Of a stretch of DNA of 60,000 bases, positions 10,835-25,600 are shown piece after piece. The notes below the pieces were generated by a model. That model did not search any database and was not told the DNA's origin. It worked only from the letters and a program-made list of their open reading frames with translations. The position numbers and the translations under genes were made by a program. Position 1 is the stretch's first letter, and each line of letters begins with the position of its first letter. The DNA comes from Polytrichum commune (lineage: Eukaryota > Streptophyta > Polytrichopsida > Polytrichales > Polytrichaceae). The DNA is taken from assembly GCA_950295325.1 (NCBI GenBank), contig OX485803.1, positions 17,796,001 to 17,856,000 on the forward strand, given 5' to 3'.

Positions 10835-12698
10835 TACATCAAGATTGGGCATTGGGGCTACATTATATCAATCATGCCTCGACAAATAGTGTGGGTCACA
10901 TTTATTATTTCCACATTAATTTCCACTTGCACTAATAGGAAAAAATAGTGTAGCTTAGGAAGTTGAACAAAGGCTTATCATAATCATCCCACATGGAATC
11001 CATCAAGGCGCCATCTAAGGGGGTAGTTGTTCACAACACCTACCAATGGGGAGGGTGGAAATGCTCGCTCCTAGAAAGAAAGACGAATCCAATGTTGCCA
11101 CTAGCATGAAATATGGTGTTGCTTCAAATTTAAGTTGGCCTAAGTCTATGTATAATCATGAAATGGGCATTACAAGAACCAAATGCTCCAATTGACTATT
11201 GCGTCTTTCAAACTTGGATAGACGTGGACAAGCTAACCGGTACCCATTTCCCCCAAGGGCAAGCCCCTAGGTTCCCACATGGTTGGTTGACCCAGATACC
11301 CCAACCTATGGTTGTGTCATAGGTGGTAGGGGTGCACCATAAATCAAGTGCTAGGAAGGTCACCTATCCAAACTCTATTCCAACCTTAGGCAGCTTAACT
11401 CGGAATTCACATGGGATTCAGGTTAAGGCCTTGAGTTTAAGCCGCCGCCCTTGATAATAACAAAATATATTTGAAGAAAGCAAACTACAACTATCATAAT
11501 TGATCTTCAACTATCTATACATGGTTGTATCCCAATTAATGAAGTAAAAGCAATTGTGGTTGTTGTTAATGCACATCGCCCTATCTTATTCTTAAGGTCT
11601 AGTTCCCATTAAGTGTGTGTGTGTGTGTATTGCAACCATCAACCATTGTGGTTGTGGTTGTGGTTGTGTAGACAACCTTAGAGCAAAAGAGTATATCCTA
11701 GATTACAAGTTTAAATGCAAATTGTTGTGGTATGGCCTTCGATGTGATGTCAAAGTGCCTCGTGGGTCCAACATGGGAACCATCTTTGAGCTCACTTGAG
11801 CTCCTCAAATGAGCTCATATGTAGTTCCTCACTGCAAGAACCATCTTCAAAGAGTTTGCATTCAAGCATTACATTTTTTTTCTCAACCGAATTATGTTAC
11901 GTAAGTAAATTTCGTGCAATCTTATTTCATCAATATTTTTATTCATGTATTAACATATTTGACCTCACTAGAGAGAACCCTTGGTTGAGGAACATATGTT
12001 GAAATCGTCCAATTTTATCAAAAATTACATGAACATGATAATGATTTTGACCACTTTTTAAAACTTTTGTGTGAATATACTGAACCCAATGACATGGTCT
12101 AGTGGGATGACCACGTGATCCTTGTTGTCAACTTTTGCAAGCTCACTTTTATTTAAATATTAACGTGATAATTAGGAATGAGCTTAAACCCATCTTGCAT
12201 ATAGAAAACGAGAAAGTGATTCTTTAAGAAGCCGAGGTATATACTATTACTATAATAAAAATAGTGAGCTTCACGTGACCAACGTGTGTGGTGCAGAGAC
12301 TTGAGGATCATATGAACAAGCCCCTTGGAAAGAGTCAATATTATACCATACAGCATGTCTTCAAAAGGCTATGTCACGGAACAATAACTTTGTTTAAAAA
12401 AACTTTTTTTTGTGCGTGATGTTTAGGGCAAACTTTTTAGATTCTTTAGCACGTTATATACCATCGACGTAAGTATTAACTTTTATACATGTGAGCCCTT
12501 TTGGGTAACCTTAATTAATAGGATTTGCAAACTGGTTAAAAGTTAATGTAGGATTTAGGATTAATAACGCATTTAGCATTCATGAGAATTTGCAGAACTG
12601 TGAAGGACATCGAAAACTTAGCGTTGCAGATTGTCTGAGTCCCTATTATAGGTTTGAAGCTTTCTCAGGACCAGGTTGTAGTGTTGATCGGCTACTAA
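10835..12698. other. Gene-free stretch
   Basis: No convincing coding or structural element was found. A short (GT)n run and GTGGTT repeats lie at 11613-11668. Reading frames here are short and lack recognisable motifs. Confidence 0.5.
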
Positions 12699-14018
<1,320 letters not shown>

Positions 14019-14702
14019 TAAGTTTTTCAATTCATCGTGATTGTAAATCTTGATAACTTTACAGAAATCAAATAATTTTGAACCTGTTATTGAACTTTAA
14101 TACCTACTTTTAAAAAACATCATAATAGAATGTGATTTTTTATATTGCACAACACACATTTTTTACCAATTAAAAGTAGGGATACATACTATTGGCATTT
14201 GTGTCTTCACGACTTAAAGGTTATGAATAGTTCATGATAGTTTTTTCATGATAAAGCGTCGCCTCCGACCCTTGTGATTGGTTGTTTATAGTTTAGCTAT
14301 GAGGGGTTGATCACACACTAGCCACTTTTGGCACCATCCGTCAACATCTCCGACTGTAATAATGTGAAAAGTGGTGGGCCAACATCTATTTCTAAACAGA
14401 ATCCCCAACAATTTCACAACTGGAACCAGACGGAAAGTTCGGTGTGGTCAGGGCATGAGGCCACAAGGAGCTCCATTAAACAACAACCAATGGTAAGGTA
14501 GATGAGTGGTAAGGTGGCTGGCCTTGCTTCAAAAATATTCAACATTCATTGCTTGGTAGATAAAACAATGAACATGCATGAAAACCATAACCTACTTGAA
14601 AATCTATGGAGCAAGCTTTCGTAGGGGCATTGGGATAGCCGGCGTGCCTCCGCCATGACCGAGAGGGCTTTACCCAATTTTAGGAAATACTTTGGTTATT
14701 TG

Positions 14703-14936
14703 AACCTTATGGCGGGACTCCAGTGTCCCAAATAAATCATAGCCTCTTTAATGATAGGTTTTATAGTTGTAAGTGATCAAAAACAAAAACATGACTTCGA
14801 ATACCAAAGCATGTACAAGTTGTCGAGATAATCTCAACACCACTTCGATCACCTTCAACTGGTCATTTTTGACATTGACATGGGCTTTAGGATTTAACCG
14901 GTGTATCATGGGACACCGGTGTCCTGTCATAAGGTT
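14703..14936. mobile_element. Small MITE with 28-bp terminal inverted repeats
   Basis: The sequence AACCTTATGGCGGGACTCCA followed by GTGTCCCA (14703-14730) is matched, inverted with three differences, at 14909-14936. The arms enclose 234 bp without a coding frame. No target-site duplication was recognised. Confidence 0.55.
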
Positions 14937-15200
14937 CACTTGCTGAAGTAAGGTGAGAAGGAGGCATAAGACACCACATGTATATTATGTACCTACACCG
15001 CACCTTGTACCCAATGACAAGAAAACAATGTTGGGTGCCTAACTTATGCATGAATGTTGTTTGTCATGTGATCCCGAGAAAGAATAAGTATGTGGAATAA
15101 TGGAAAATGATGATTATGGTGTGGCAAGATGGGTTCATATCATTTGTAAGGAAGGTGTTTCTCTATCTAAACAAATATCACCGTATTCACAACCTCCATT

Positions 15201-17642
15201 TTATGCACTTCTCTTGTTGGTTTGTAGAAGAAGAAAAGAAAAGAAAAAGGACGTCGGCCATGTGCCGATGTGCAGCTGGTCCGTGAGCCATCTATTTAAC
15301 ATTTTAATAGGGAAATATAAGAGGAAGATGGTGTAATGTACATTTTCAATAGGTGTACTCGTGTTAAGTGTGGATAGTTGAGAGTGAATGTGTGTGTAGA
15401 AGGAAAAATATCTATGGTGGGGTAGTTGTTGCTTGATTATATTTGAGTTTGTGTTTGTTAAGGATTTTGTAAGTGAGGTATTTGATAGCATGTTGATGAG
15501 TAGGTCAATGGACAGTTGATGTATAATTCCACGAATTTCAATGGTAATGATCATGGGGGGAAGGGTGTTCCAACCTAGGCTTTGGAGACAAGGGACGAGG
15601 GCATCATATTTGGCTTTTATGCGCGCAACTGCCTCTTCAAGGAATCTATCATTACGATATGTGAATTTGATAAATTATATTGTTAAAGAATTGAGTGGTG
15701 AGGAAAGGGGTGGGGGGATATGTGGGGGGTTTTCCTGTATTGCATAGGATGTCTAGGGAGAGACTGACATGACATTTCCATCTAGGTATGAATCAAGAAC
15801 AAGGGAGGAGCTATGAGGGGAGGGCATTTTGGGGGTGGCGGCCAAAGTGGGATCCGGCATGAATTAAGGTGAGGTGTCGTGTGGTGAGCTGGGAAAGGAG
15901 AGTATTTTCAATGGTGTGCACAAGGGCACCACGGGCCTTGGCTTGGTGGTTAGAGCTCATGGCCCCCAATGAGGAGGTTGTGGGTTCTATTCCCCATGCC
16001 GGCGTGGTGCTCACCACCCTTAGTCCACCCAACTATGGTGGGGGGTCCTTGGACCTTGTTGTATGGGTACCTCAAAGCCCTTTGGGGGGATACCATGTCC
16101 GTATCTTCAAGGCACTAGTGGCTAGCTAGAAACTAGTATAGTGTGTCACTATAGTGTCCATCCTCGAAAGGGGAGAGTAGTATTGTCCCAATGTCCCCTT
16201 GTCCAGTGGGCATCGGGTCATTGGCATTACGAATAGACACTTTATTCACGCCGGCCCCTTAAAAGGGACCGGAGTTTCTATCTATCTATCTATCTGGTGT
16301 GCACAATTATCATGGTGAGTGGTGCGGAGGTTATTGATGGCTTTGTTGGTACAATAGGACAAGAGGTGGAGGCATGTGTCGTTTTGGTGAAGAAGGTTGC
16401 AATGAGGGAAATTGTACGATTTAGTGTTTTTTAAAATTAATTTTAAAATGGTATATAATTTAAATTTATGTTTATTTATGGTAATTACCCATGTATTGAC
16501 CATACCTAAGCATAAGTGTTTGGGTGAGTTGAGCTTTCATTACTTTGGGGGAGGTCTAGAAGGAATTAGACCGTGTATGGTGCAACTTTGTGTTTTGAAG
16601 CCAATTGATGACATAGGGGAAGATATTGGAGGTGTAAGAATCAAAGGAGCTCAAGTATTGTTTTTCATTGTATCATTTAAGGTTACATATAGAGCCATCA
16701 TGATGTGTGGAGGTTGGGACGTCAGTTGGCCAATATGGAATGCGATGTCCAATAAGATGGAATGGGTTAAGTGAAAGTGGTACGGGGATGTTGAGAGAGC
16801 CTTGTTTGGCAAGTTTGTGGCTTCCTCGTTCCCAATCATTTGGTTGTGTACTCTTACTTCTTGTATGGAGATTTGGTGGTGAGTATGTTGGATATAAAAA
16901 ATATTTTTTGCTATAAAAAGCTTATATGGTTGATTATGTTGTGATGAGGGGTGATGGAGATGATTTGCTAGAAGATAGAGGCTATTGAAACTATATGTAC
17001 ATATGTGGACATTAGATTGGAGGTGTTCTGTATGTTGGACTGCAAGAAGGATCACATATAACTCAACACGTAATATGTTGGGAAAACTTGGTAATTTAGC
17101 ATTGATACATGTGTTGGTGGGTCCATTGTAGACACATGAACCTACTAGATTACCATTTCCATGAGGATCTAGTGGGGTGAAATATGATTTGTTGGGGGGA
17201 AATTGGAGAGGTAGTGTATTGGTGAGAGAGGGTGCGAATGGGAGTCGTATAATAGGTGGAGGGACGGGAAGTATTGGTATATTTATCCATTGGCGATTTC
17301 TTGATAGCGGGACATGTGGGTGTTGGGAGGTGAGGGATGGTGTAGTATAATAGAGGGACATGAAGGGACTTGGAACTTGTTGACGAAAGTTGGAGATGAA
17401 ATTGAGAACAATTCAAAGAGTGATGTAATTAATGTAAGGAGTTGTGCTTATGTGGTGGTGTAATAAGGTGGGAGGAGTGGAGTAAGCTTATTGGATGGTA
17501 AGTATGTTATATATATATATATTGGTAGACCGATTATGTCCCATAAACGACTTGAGTAGGTGGATGTCATGTTGCTTATACTGAAGCTCATCATTTGCTC
17601 TCCTCTTGTCGGTTTTATAGAACTCGAAGATTTGGCACACAA
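15201..17642 (-). mobile_element. LINE retrotransposon fragment (RNase H and C-terminal region), with SINE insertion
   Basis: Minus-strand frames give a decayed C-terminal part of a LINE polyprotein, with frameshifts. At 17448-17642 is a stretch ending in a TYSSRLWDIIGLP-like segment. At 16651-17361 is an RNase H domain: HGNGNLVGSCVYNG, then ILRVELYVILLAVQH, then YSFNSLYLLANHL, and the diagnostic VRVHNQMIGNEEA. The Cys/His-rich tail follows (FPHCNLLHQNDTCLHLLSYC, 16282-16503). The SINE at 15924-16294 interrupts the frame there, and the LINE resumes as TLLSQLTTRHLTLIHAG (15811-15923) and continues to about 15201. The reverse transcriptase domain is missing from this copy. Similar LINE pieces at 28.8-30.3, 33.7-39.4 and 59.6-60 kb are all on the same strand. 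Confidence 0.8.
15912..16306 (+). mobile_element. tRNA-derived SINE with perfect 12-bp target-site duplication
   Basis: The body spans 15924-16294 (371 bp). Near its 5' end are RNA polymerase III promoter elements: A box TGGCTTGGTGG (15939-15949) and B box GGTTCTATTCC (15983-15993), spaced as in a tRNA. The 3' end is a short (TATC)n tail at about 16278-16294. It is flanked by identical 12-mers TGGTGTGCACAA at 15912-15923 and 16295-16306. The insertion interrupts a LINE reading frame, so it is younger than that LINE copy. Confidence 0.9.
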
Positions 17643-19950
17643 ACAGGGACAAAACTCATCTAAAATTTAGGGAATATGCCTAAACTTCACGAGATTTGTA
17701 TGTCAACTTCTAAATGAAAATTGAGGTCTGCACATTGAAGCATGCCACGAGGCAGTAGGTGAACCATTAATGACCCAAATGTCCCACAATGAGCCTCACC
17801 TTGATGGAGGTTTGTTGCTCGATTCCTCTTTGGGCCTTTGATTCACTTTTGGATTTTTTTGGCTTTGTTTGTAGAAATTTGAAGAAAATATAATTTCATT
17901 GCAGTAAGGAACACAACAGAAGAAGGACATCAACACCCCAAGAACAGTCATGCTTGAAGGGACCGGGCTGGAGCCCAACCGACCAACCAAACCAAACGTA
18001 AGGCATGGATCTTTTTAAGCACAACACATTTTAAGTTGTGGCTATTATAATCATCTATCACCTATACATGCCCTTGAATGTGTTGTTTTATAACACATCA
18101 TAGAATAGCTTCACATGATAGACCTTCAAAGGGATGATGTAGTCCATACAAGTGCATTCTATGGCAAGGTTTAGATACCAACTCCCATATAGATTGTCAT
18201 TGTGTTGTTGTCGTCGTTGTCGTTGTATCATAAAGGAGCCGCGAATATGGATGATCTCTTATGAGCAATGTTGAGATTGGTGATAAGTTAAGTGAGAACA
18301 TAAACCCCCATTAGGCAACTCACATATTATATGCATGTCCTATCGGCAATGAAACTCGTGAGAGGTTGGATCACTCATTCTTAGAATAAGAAAATAAAAC
18401 TCCCAAAAGTTGCATGCATAGTATATATTCAAAAGAATCTTGGTAGATTTCTACAAAGTTGATTGTTTATTGGGTTGCGTGGAATATCTACTAGAGGTGC
18501 TAGAGTTCAAAATATGTACATCAACCCCCTTACACAAGCTAGCTACCAAGTACTTATAGATCATATTTTTAATATAGGAAATGTTTTTAAACTTTAATAC
18601 AAGGCCCAAATAGTTGGGTAGTTTGCCCTAGGACATATGCATCAAAATTTTCTATATATTTTTAGTTCTAAAAGTGAGTTGACTTATTAAAAATAAATAA
18701 TTTTTCTTATAGAAGTGTGTTCTTCGGCTCTTCTATGAAAGGTAAGACTTTCATGTACTATAAAAGTTTGTAAAACTTCATGTTCCATTGGAATGGATTG
18801 TAAGCTCTTAAAACATGTACCATATAATATGGGAGATGCCCTCCTAGGACATAAAGATGTGCAATCCCCCTATGTGGAACATGGGCTCAACCTCCCCAAT
18901 AGGGCATCCCAACAATGAGATGGGACTATTTATGAAAAAAAAACAAGGAACTATATATGGTCAAAATTCAAACACCCTCTAATCCATTGGTGATCAATTC
19001 ATTTAACCATGTAAACCACAAAGAGGAAGGCACGTGCACCACATGCAAGTGAACGTGAACTGCCTTGTGGATTTTTAAATGTAGTGAGCATGACAATAGT
19101 TTCCAAGTAGGTTAGTCATCCCAACACTTGGAGCAATGACCGTGAAGAAGGTTAGTCACCACATCACATAAATGCTTGAAACATGAAAAGAGTTCACAAT
19201 CTTCTTCAAAAGGACTTCTCCTTTGCACTCATGCACTCATCACAAGTTTGCACTTGAGATGATGTGGATCACTTGCCAAATCCCCTTGGCAAGGGATAGG
19301 GGTACTAGATAGTGCTAACGAATCAAGTTTCGAATAGAGTACCATGAACACGATTTTATGCAATGGGGACCCAACGAGAATTTCGGATAATCACGAGCCT
19401 CACATGTGTTTGTATCACAACGGAGCCGTGCATGTGGATCTCTTGTGAGTGACGGTGATAAATCTCATCAAGTTGGTGGTAAAATTGATGAGAAGTTTAT
19501 GAACATGTGCTTGACATCCCCCTAACTTAAGCTAGTTGGGGAATGGGCTCAATCCCCCCCCCCCCCCAAAAGAAAATCGCCTAATTGCTAGCCCATGCGC
19601 TGACAGGGCTAGGGCTAGACACCATCTACTTGAATCGGGCCCTAGGGTGCAAGCATGGTCAAGTGGATAGCTCATGAATCCTACATAGGATTAAGTGAAA
19701 GTGATTCAAAACTATATACTAGCTTTGAATTTTGTGAATAAAAGAATCATTGATAATTAAAACACACATTGATCCACAAAGCCAAACAATTTAGGTTGAG
19801 AATTATTTTTTTAAGGAAAGATTTTTTTTTGAGTTTGTGTTGACTTTTTAGGCGTTTGGCCAAAAAAGTCAAGGTCTTAGTATACTGAAACACTTTCTTG
19901 GTACCGTGCTTGCACTCCCTGACCAACATCACCCAAGTGAAGTAAATCTT
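17643..19950. other. Gene-free stretch
   Basis: No supported gene was seen. Around 19645-19710 a decayed tRNA-like stretch (TGGTCAAGTGGATAGCTCA, then a weak B box) may be an old SINE, but it is too degraded to call. A C homopolymer lies at 19555-19567. Confidence 0.45.
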
Positions 19951-20371
19951 GTAAAAATATGATCTCCATTTATTTGTGGTTAAATAATCTCAAGTGGGTC
20001 CCTTTGTGACTAATTCAAGACCTATGATGCTAATTTCAACATCAAATTATCTTTAAATAAAAAACTACAAGTCATAATCATAACCCACTATTCCTTCACA
20101 TTGGGTAGTGCTGGTTGGGGGTCTATCTCAAAGAGGTGGGAGTCTGGACCCTACACTCGTGGTGTAAAGCCCTAGCCTGCTAGACACCCACCTCTTTGAG
20201 CTGGGCCCCCATCAACATTACCAAGGTGAAACATGATCGATTATATTATGGCTTGTTGGTTCTTTCTAAAGATAATTTGACATTGGAATTCGCATTATAG
20301 GTCTTGAGTCAGTCACAGAGAGACCCACTTGAGATGAGTTGACCACAAATCTATGGAGACCACAATTTTAC
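19951..20371. mobile_element. Foldback (palindromic) element
   Basis: The left half (from 19951, GTAAAAATATGATCTCCATT) is the inverted copy of the right half ending at 20371. The pairing runs through CTCAAGTGGGTC, TCAAGACCTATGATGC and AAATTATCTTTA to a centre with CACCTCTTTGAG in both orientations (about 20130-20205). The whole is about 420 bp and non-coding. A diverged half copy lies at 50925-51130, and its centre motif recurs at 51140-51175. Confidence 0.65.
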
Positions 20372-20605
20372 GGGATTCCTTGTACTTGGGGGAGAGAGAG
20401 AATTATCTCACACAAAGGAGTGTACCTCTCACCCATCCAACATAAACACTCGACCGACCCCCTATAGGTTTTGTTGCTAATTCACCTCAAATGGCCTCGG
20501 GGTCCTTAAAACTAATTCTGGTGTTGAAATCAACTAAACAGAGCAACCTATGGGCAACCTTGCATACTATAGTAGGGTTTCTGTGTTGGATGAATGAGAG
20601 GTGCG

Positions 20606-21127
20606 CTCCTATGTCCGGGAAGAACAGGCGGTTAGTTACAGATGAAGCAGTTGAGTTTGAGAAATAACCGGTTGACGTTCGAGCTTCAGGAGAGTTACCG
20701 ATCATTTGAGAGGAATCTATGGAAGAATATACCTCCTCAAATGAATGAAAGCCAAACCGGAAGATGATGTCAACATGTAACCAGCTGGATTTAGCATCAC
20801 ATGGATCTTTGACCGACTATGCCCCAAAACTTCCGGGGCACTGGTCCTTGGGTAAATGTTGGCTGGGCTGGACCTGATTCAAAGCCCTGACCAGTGCCCG
20901 GGGAGTTTTTATGCATAGTCGGCGAAGATCCCAGTGATTCCAAATCCAGCCAGTTACATGTTGACATAATCTTCCGGTTTTGCTTTCATTCATTTGAGGA
21001 GGTATATTCTTCCATAGATTCCTCTCAAATAATCAGTAATCCTCCTGAAGTCTCAAACGTCAACCGGTGATTCCTCAAACTCAACCGCTTCATCTGTAAC
21101 TAAGTGCAGTTTCTGCGCGAGCCCTGG
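20606..21127. mobile_element. Long-arm foldback element of a CAGGG-terminated (hAT-like) family
   Basis: Two arms of about 230 bp (20615-20852 and 20890-21115) are inverted copies. They share GGTTAGTTACAGATGAAGC, GTTGAGTTTGAG, a GAGAGGAATCTATGGAAGAA segment and ACCAGTGCCCCGG at the centre. Reading inwards from the right end gives CAGGGCTCGCGCAGAAACTG. Relatives of this terminus occur at 24565-24765, 42428-42495, 57650-57885 and 58265-58315. The ends of the 4.4-kb insertion at 34679-39095 are similar (GGCAATTAGTTACG). It has no coding capacity. Confidence 0.65.
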
Positions 21128-22647
21128 TCCCTGAGCCTTCATCAGCACTGAACCCAGTGAACCCAGTGAACCCTCTACATACATGTAGTACCCTAATAAT
21201 AATAATAATAATCTCCATACAGCATTCATGGTGGCTTGTTGATTGGAGTTTGAATGGGCGACGTATTAATTTAGTGTTGCTACGACGTCATTTCCTTTTT
21301 TAATTATGGTGAGTCACTGTGGGAGTCGTTCGCCGGAGGCTCGTGTGGGGAAGGGTTTAATAAAAACTGGCCACCTCCGACGAAGCCGCCCGAGATGTCA
21401 GCACTCCGCAATCTTGGCGCGTGGGTGACACGCGCGCTGGGCCCGCTGTATGGAATCTTGGCCGTCCATCGCGAGGTATTTATCGGGCGGCTGAGATCCT
21501 AGCCTCTCAGGAGCCTCGAGATGATGACACGTATGACGAGGCGCGTGTTGCACACGGACCGTCTCTCCCTTTTCTCGTCATCCTTCTTGGGCCGGGCTCC
21601 GCGACGAAGCCAAAAAGCGGTCTCCTCGTCCCTCTCATCATCATCAACCAAAGCGGGTTAAGCGTAAGCTCACTTTTTTAGATCAGTGTCAAACCGGCCT
21701 CAGTCGGCAGGTTGCAAATTGTTGTTAGGGCCTCTCCCTCTCCCCGCACTTGTCACCCCATCTCGTGCGCGAAAACTACCGCTTTTGGCACTCCAAACCA
21801 GGCTTATAACTTGAGGAGATTGGTAGCTCGTCACCCACATCCATCTCGGCCTGCAAGGGCTTTGGGGCAATCGCATATCAGTTGCACCTGCAGTGAGCGG
21901 AGCCATCTGGGAGCTCCTCCAAGTTACAGTTAATGTTGGGAGACCCGGGTTAGTAGTGCAGCGATGTCTATCGGTGTTTTGGGGAGAAACTGTTGAGGAG
22001 TCGAAGTTCAACTCTTTTCTTGTTGCTACTGTAGCGATTACCCTTGCAGCAGGTGCGAGTGGTTGAATTTTGGTGTGGAGTAGTGGCGTCTTGTGTGTTG
22101 GATCATATGGTCTTGAGTAGTAGTCTGGCTGATCGACTATTGCCCACGGACGATTCTGAAGTAGTTTCGTGGAAGTGACATTTCTTGGGCCTTGGAAATG
22201 GTTGCTTGCGTTTCTACTCCTTGTGTAGAACTTAGTATTCTCTGAAGAAGTTGTTGTCTGTCTGATCTGTCATACCCCATTCTCCCACTCTTCGTATATA
22301 GAACCATTCATTTTTGTTTTCTTTGCGGATCAGATTAGTGGCAGTAATCCCGAGTAGCTCGGGGGGCAGCTCTTGGCATGTCAACAAACGCTTTTGGTGG
22401 CATTTCAGTGTGACTGATCTGGTGCTGACACACACACCACATATATGCGCCCTGTGAAATTTTAAACAGATACAAGAAAGATCACATTTCACCACCTCCT
22501 GATAATTCGAAACAGGTTAATCTTCTTGCCACTAGTTAAAAGAATAGAGATCGGTGCACCATTCCGCAAGCTGTTAACTGCCAGCCTGGGCCTTTTACCA
22601 TTCAATATAGTTACACCCTCCCAGTAGCCAAGATCTGCACAGACAGC
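21128..22647 (+). promoter_or_regulatory. Upstream region and probable 5' leader of the VIT-like gene
   Basis: The 1.5 kb before the ATG at 22648 turns GC-rich between about 21260 and 21950, unlike the AT-rich surroundings. It contains GCGCGTG (21417-21423) facing CACGCGC (21429-21435), an ACGTCAT (21284-21290) and a GACACGTA (21526-21533), all common cores of plant promoter elements. No TATA box, transcription start or 5'-leader intron can be fixed from sequence alone. Reading frames here (for example 21421-21681) show no known motif. An (AAT)n run sits at 21193-21212. Confidence 0.35.
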
Positions 22648-25600
22648 ATGAGCTTCTCATCAACACACGTGGTTCCCGAGGACCTCAACGATTCTCCATG
22701 TCACCAAAACGGGCACCATGATTTGAGCATGACAAAGGCCGGCGATTTAGAAGCGGGAGTGCTGCAGCACGAGACAGGCTTGTCCGGGTCGAAGATGTCG
22801 AACCAGCAGCAGCAGCACGACCCGCCCACAGACCAATTATGCAGCCACAAGCACTACTCGCATCGGGCACCGTGGTTGCGAGCTTTGGTGCTGGGCGCCA
22901 ACGATGGGCTGGTTTCGATCGCGTCGCTCATGCTGGGCGTGGGGGCTGTCAACAGCGGAGCCAAGGAGATGATGATTTCGGGGCTGGCGGGCCTGGTAGC
23001 GGGTGCTTGCAGCATGGCCATCGGCGAGTTTGTGTCTGTTTTCTCGCAACGAGACTCCGAGAAGGCCGATGTGGAGAAAGAGCGGCAGGTAAATCAAACA
23101 TAAACACACCCTTTTACTAATTTCCATCGATCACTCCGATCCTCTTCTCATACCTACCGGGAATGCTTGTAGCATAATCATCATCACCACTACACCAAAG
23201 ATCTGATTGAGGTATTCATCATCAATCTGTGTTAATAATACATTTGAAGCACTCAAATGTGTGAACATGGAACATAGTGTGTGTGTTAGTTTTGAGTGCA
23301 GTGTTGGTTTTCGGTATGTGTATTTTACCCCTTCAACAACTAGGCGTAAAGAAACATAACAATACTAAGGGTTGCTGTAGGTTGGGAGTCCAAGGTCCAA
23401 GAACATATATTGGGACGGATTTGGAACAATTTTGAGGCAAATTGAATCCTTGAACATGACCATACCTTCCGAATTGGTTTTTCAAAACATGAGCTCTTCT
23501 ATGAGCTTCATTTCTTGGTCCGGATCATTAGTGTTTCCCTCCAAAATGATGCCATGTAGGAGACACCTCACTTAGCCTTTTCTTGGTTTTGGGCCCTCAT
23601 TTAGAAGCCTTTGGTCCAATTACATCTCTTGGCCAATAAGATTGCTCCATTTTGTTGGACCCTCCCCTTGGACCCCATCTAAAGCGCCCTTTAGTGTACA
23701 CTATGCACAGACATGATTTAGTGCGACAGGAACATTGGTACGGGGTGTTCGTCAAAGTGTCCACCACCTATATGGCAACTAATTTCCTATCCATCTTCTC
23801 CTATGGCTGCCACCCAGTGATTGCAAGATTGTTTACATGGGCCAATGATGAAAATCAGATGTATAATATTGTGGTTTGTATTTTGATCTATGTAATTTTG
23901 AAATAAATCGCCTTCCATTCGACCCAGGTAGCACTAGCTCTCCACTAGCCTTTTGGAATCACTTCCAAGGTGTCTAACGACTTCATGTTTTGTTACTCCA
24001 TAAAGAGAGACAACATGCTTCGAAATGAAGAGGACAGCGAGAGGAATCAATTGCTACCATTTGTATTTTGATTAGAGAGATACACAGCCCTTTAGAGTAA
24101 TTAAAATACTTTTCAAAAAGTAGATGTCACCCTTCAAGCCCTTCGGCTCAGAGTCATCTAAAATCAGTCGTTCAGATGGCTCAGGGTAGCAACTATTTGT
24201 AGCGTCTTTCGGACATGATTTGGAGCTGCTAAAATGTCACATGTTTTGGATGTGTCACATGTCCAAAGATCTTGTGGACCTTTTCGAAATACGAAGTGTC
24301 ACTTCCAATCTTTGGAGGCAATTTTTGTGGGTAACGCATGATGAAATAGTGGGTGAAATAGTGGGATTTCATTGGTACACATTGCCTTTGTGTTCCAGCC
24401 AAAGTTTTGTGATGAGAAAGAGTTGTCATATTGCATCCTACCTTGTTGTGAGCACTCCCATGTGATTCATGTGATGGCATATCACGACTAGTTACTCACC
24501 ATGTTAAACATCAGCCAGTGGCTGTGTATGCACTGTCCGAGAGATTTTTGGGCATATTTGGTCAAATTTCTAGTTGTTTCCAAGTCCAGCCGGGTACATG
24601 TTGTGATCTTTCAGTTTTCTTTATTAGTTTGAGGTATATTCCATAGATTCCTCTAAAATGATCGGTAATCTTCCTGAATACTTGAACTCCAACCAGTTAA
24701 TTCTCAAACTCAACCGGTTCATCCGTAACTAGAGGTTGGTTCTCCCTGTTCATTGTGTGTGTGTGCACTTTCAGTGTGAAATTGAAGCTGGCCTGACGTG
24801 ATGTTTTTGTTGATATTGGATGTATAATTGCAGGAGCATGCTAAAGGGCCAGCAGCTCAGGCTCGAGAACTGGAAGAGTTGGCGCAAATTTATGTTGCCA
24901 GGGGCCTCAACTACACGCTCGCTAAGCAGGTAATTTGACGAGTCCTCACATTTCTAAAGAAAATCCTTGTGTTAAACTCAATGTTATATTCATTGTGAAA
25001 TTCTGGAAATGAACAATCTGCAGGTATCAGCGACTCTTTTGGCGGCCCTAAAAGGCCACAAACATTTTAATGCTACCCTAAATCTTAAAGTGGAATGGAA
25101 AAATATGGGAGACAAATTTCTTCATGACATTCATCACAGTAGCTAATTTTTGTAAAGGATATTACCAAATTATGATGATGGTGGCCAAATTGTCTATCAT
25201 CACATGTGTACTGATGCCATGCTAGATACAAAGGGAAAAGAGGAAAGGCGGACAAAAATCTACTAAATATATATACATCGAAGTGTATAATTATAATGCT
25301 TGATGTAGGGAGAAGATTAAAACCGTTTCTAATAGCAAAGGTGGAACATAACAGTCTTATGATAGCAGGGAGCTAGACACCCTTCTGAATTAGACATGAA
25401 TAGAGTAAAATTGACTTGGATGAGCCTCTATTTTGTTGAGCTGCAGGTGGCTGAGGAACTCACGAGAGTGGATGTGATTAGAGCTCACGCGCGAGATGAG
25501 CTTGGCATTGACATGGATGACTACTCCAACCCGTTGCAAGCGGCCGTGGCCTCCGCTGTGGCTTTTGCCTCCGGAGGGGCCATCCCTTTGCTCGCAGGCT

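Noticed and set aside
19640-19710. tRNA gene
   Set aside because: An A-box-like stretch is followed by a poor B box, and no cloverleaf arms could be paired.
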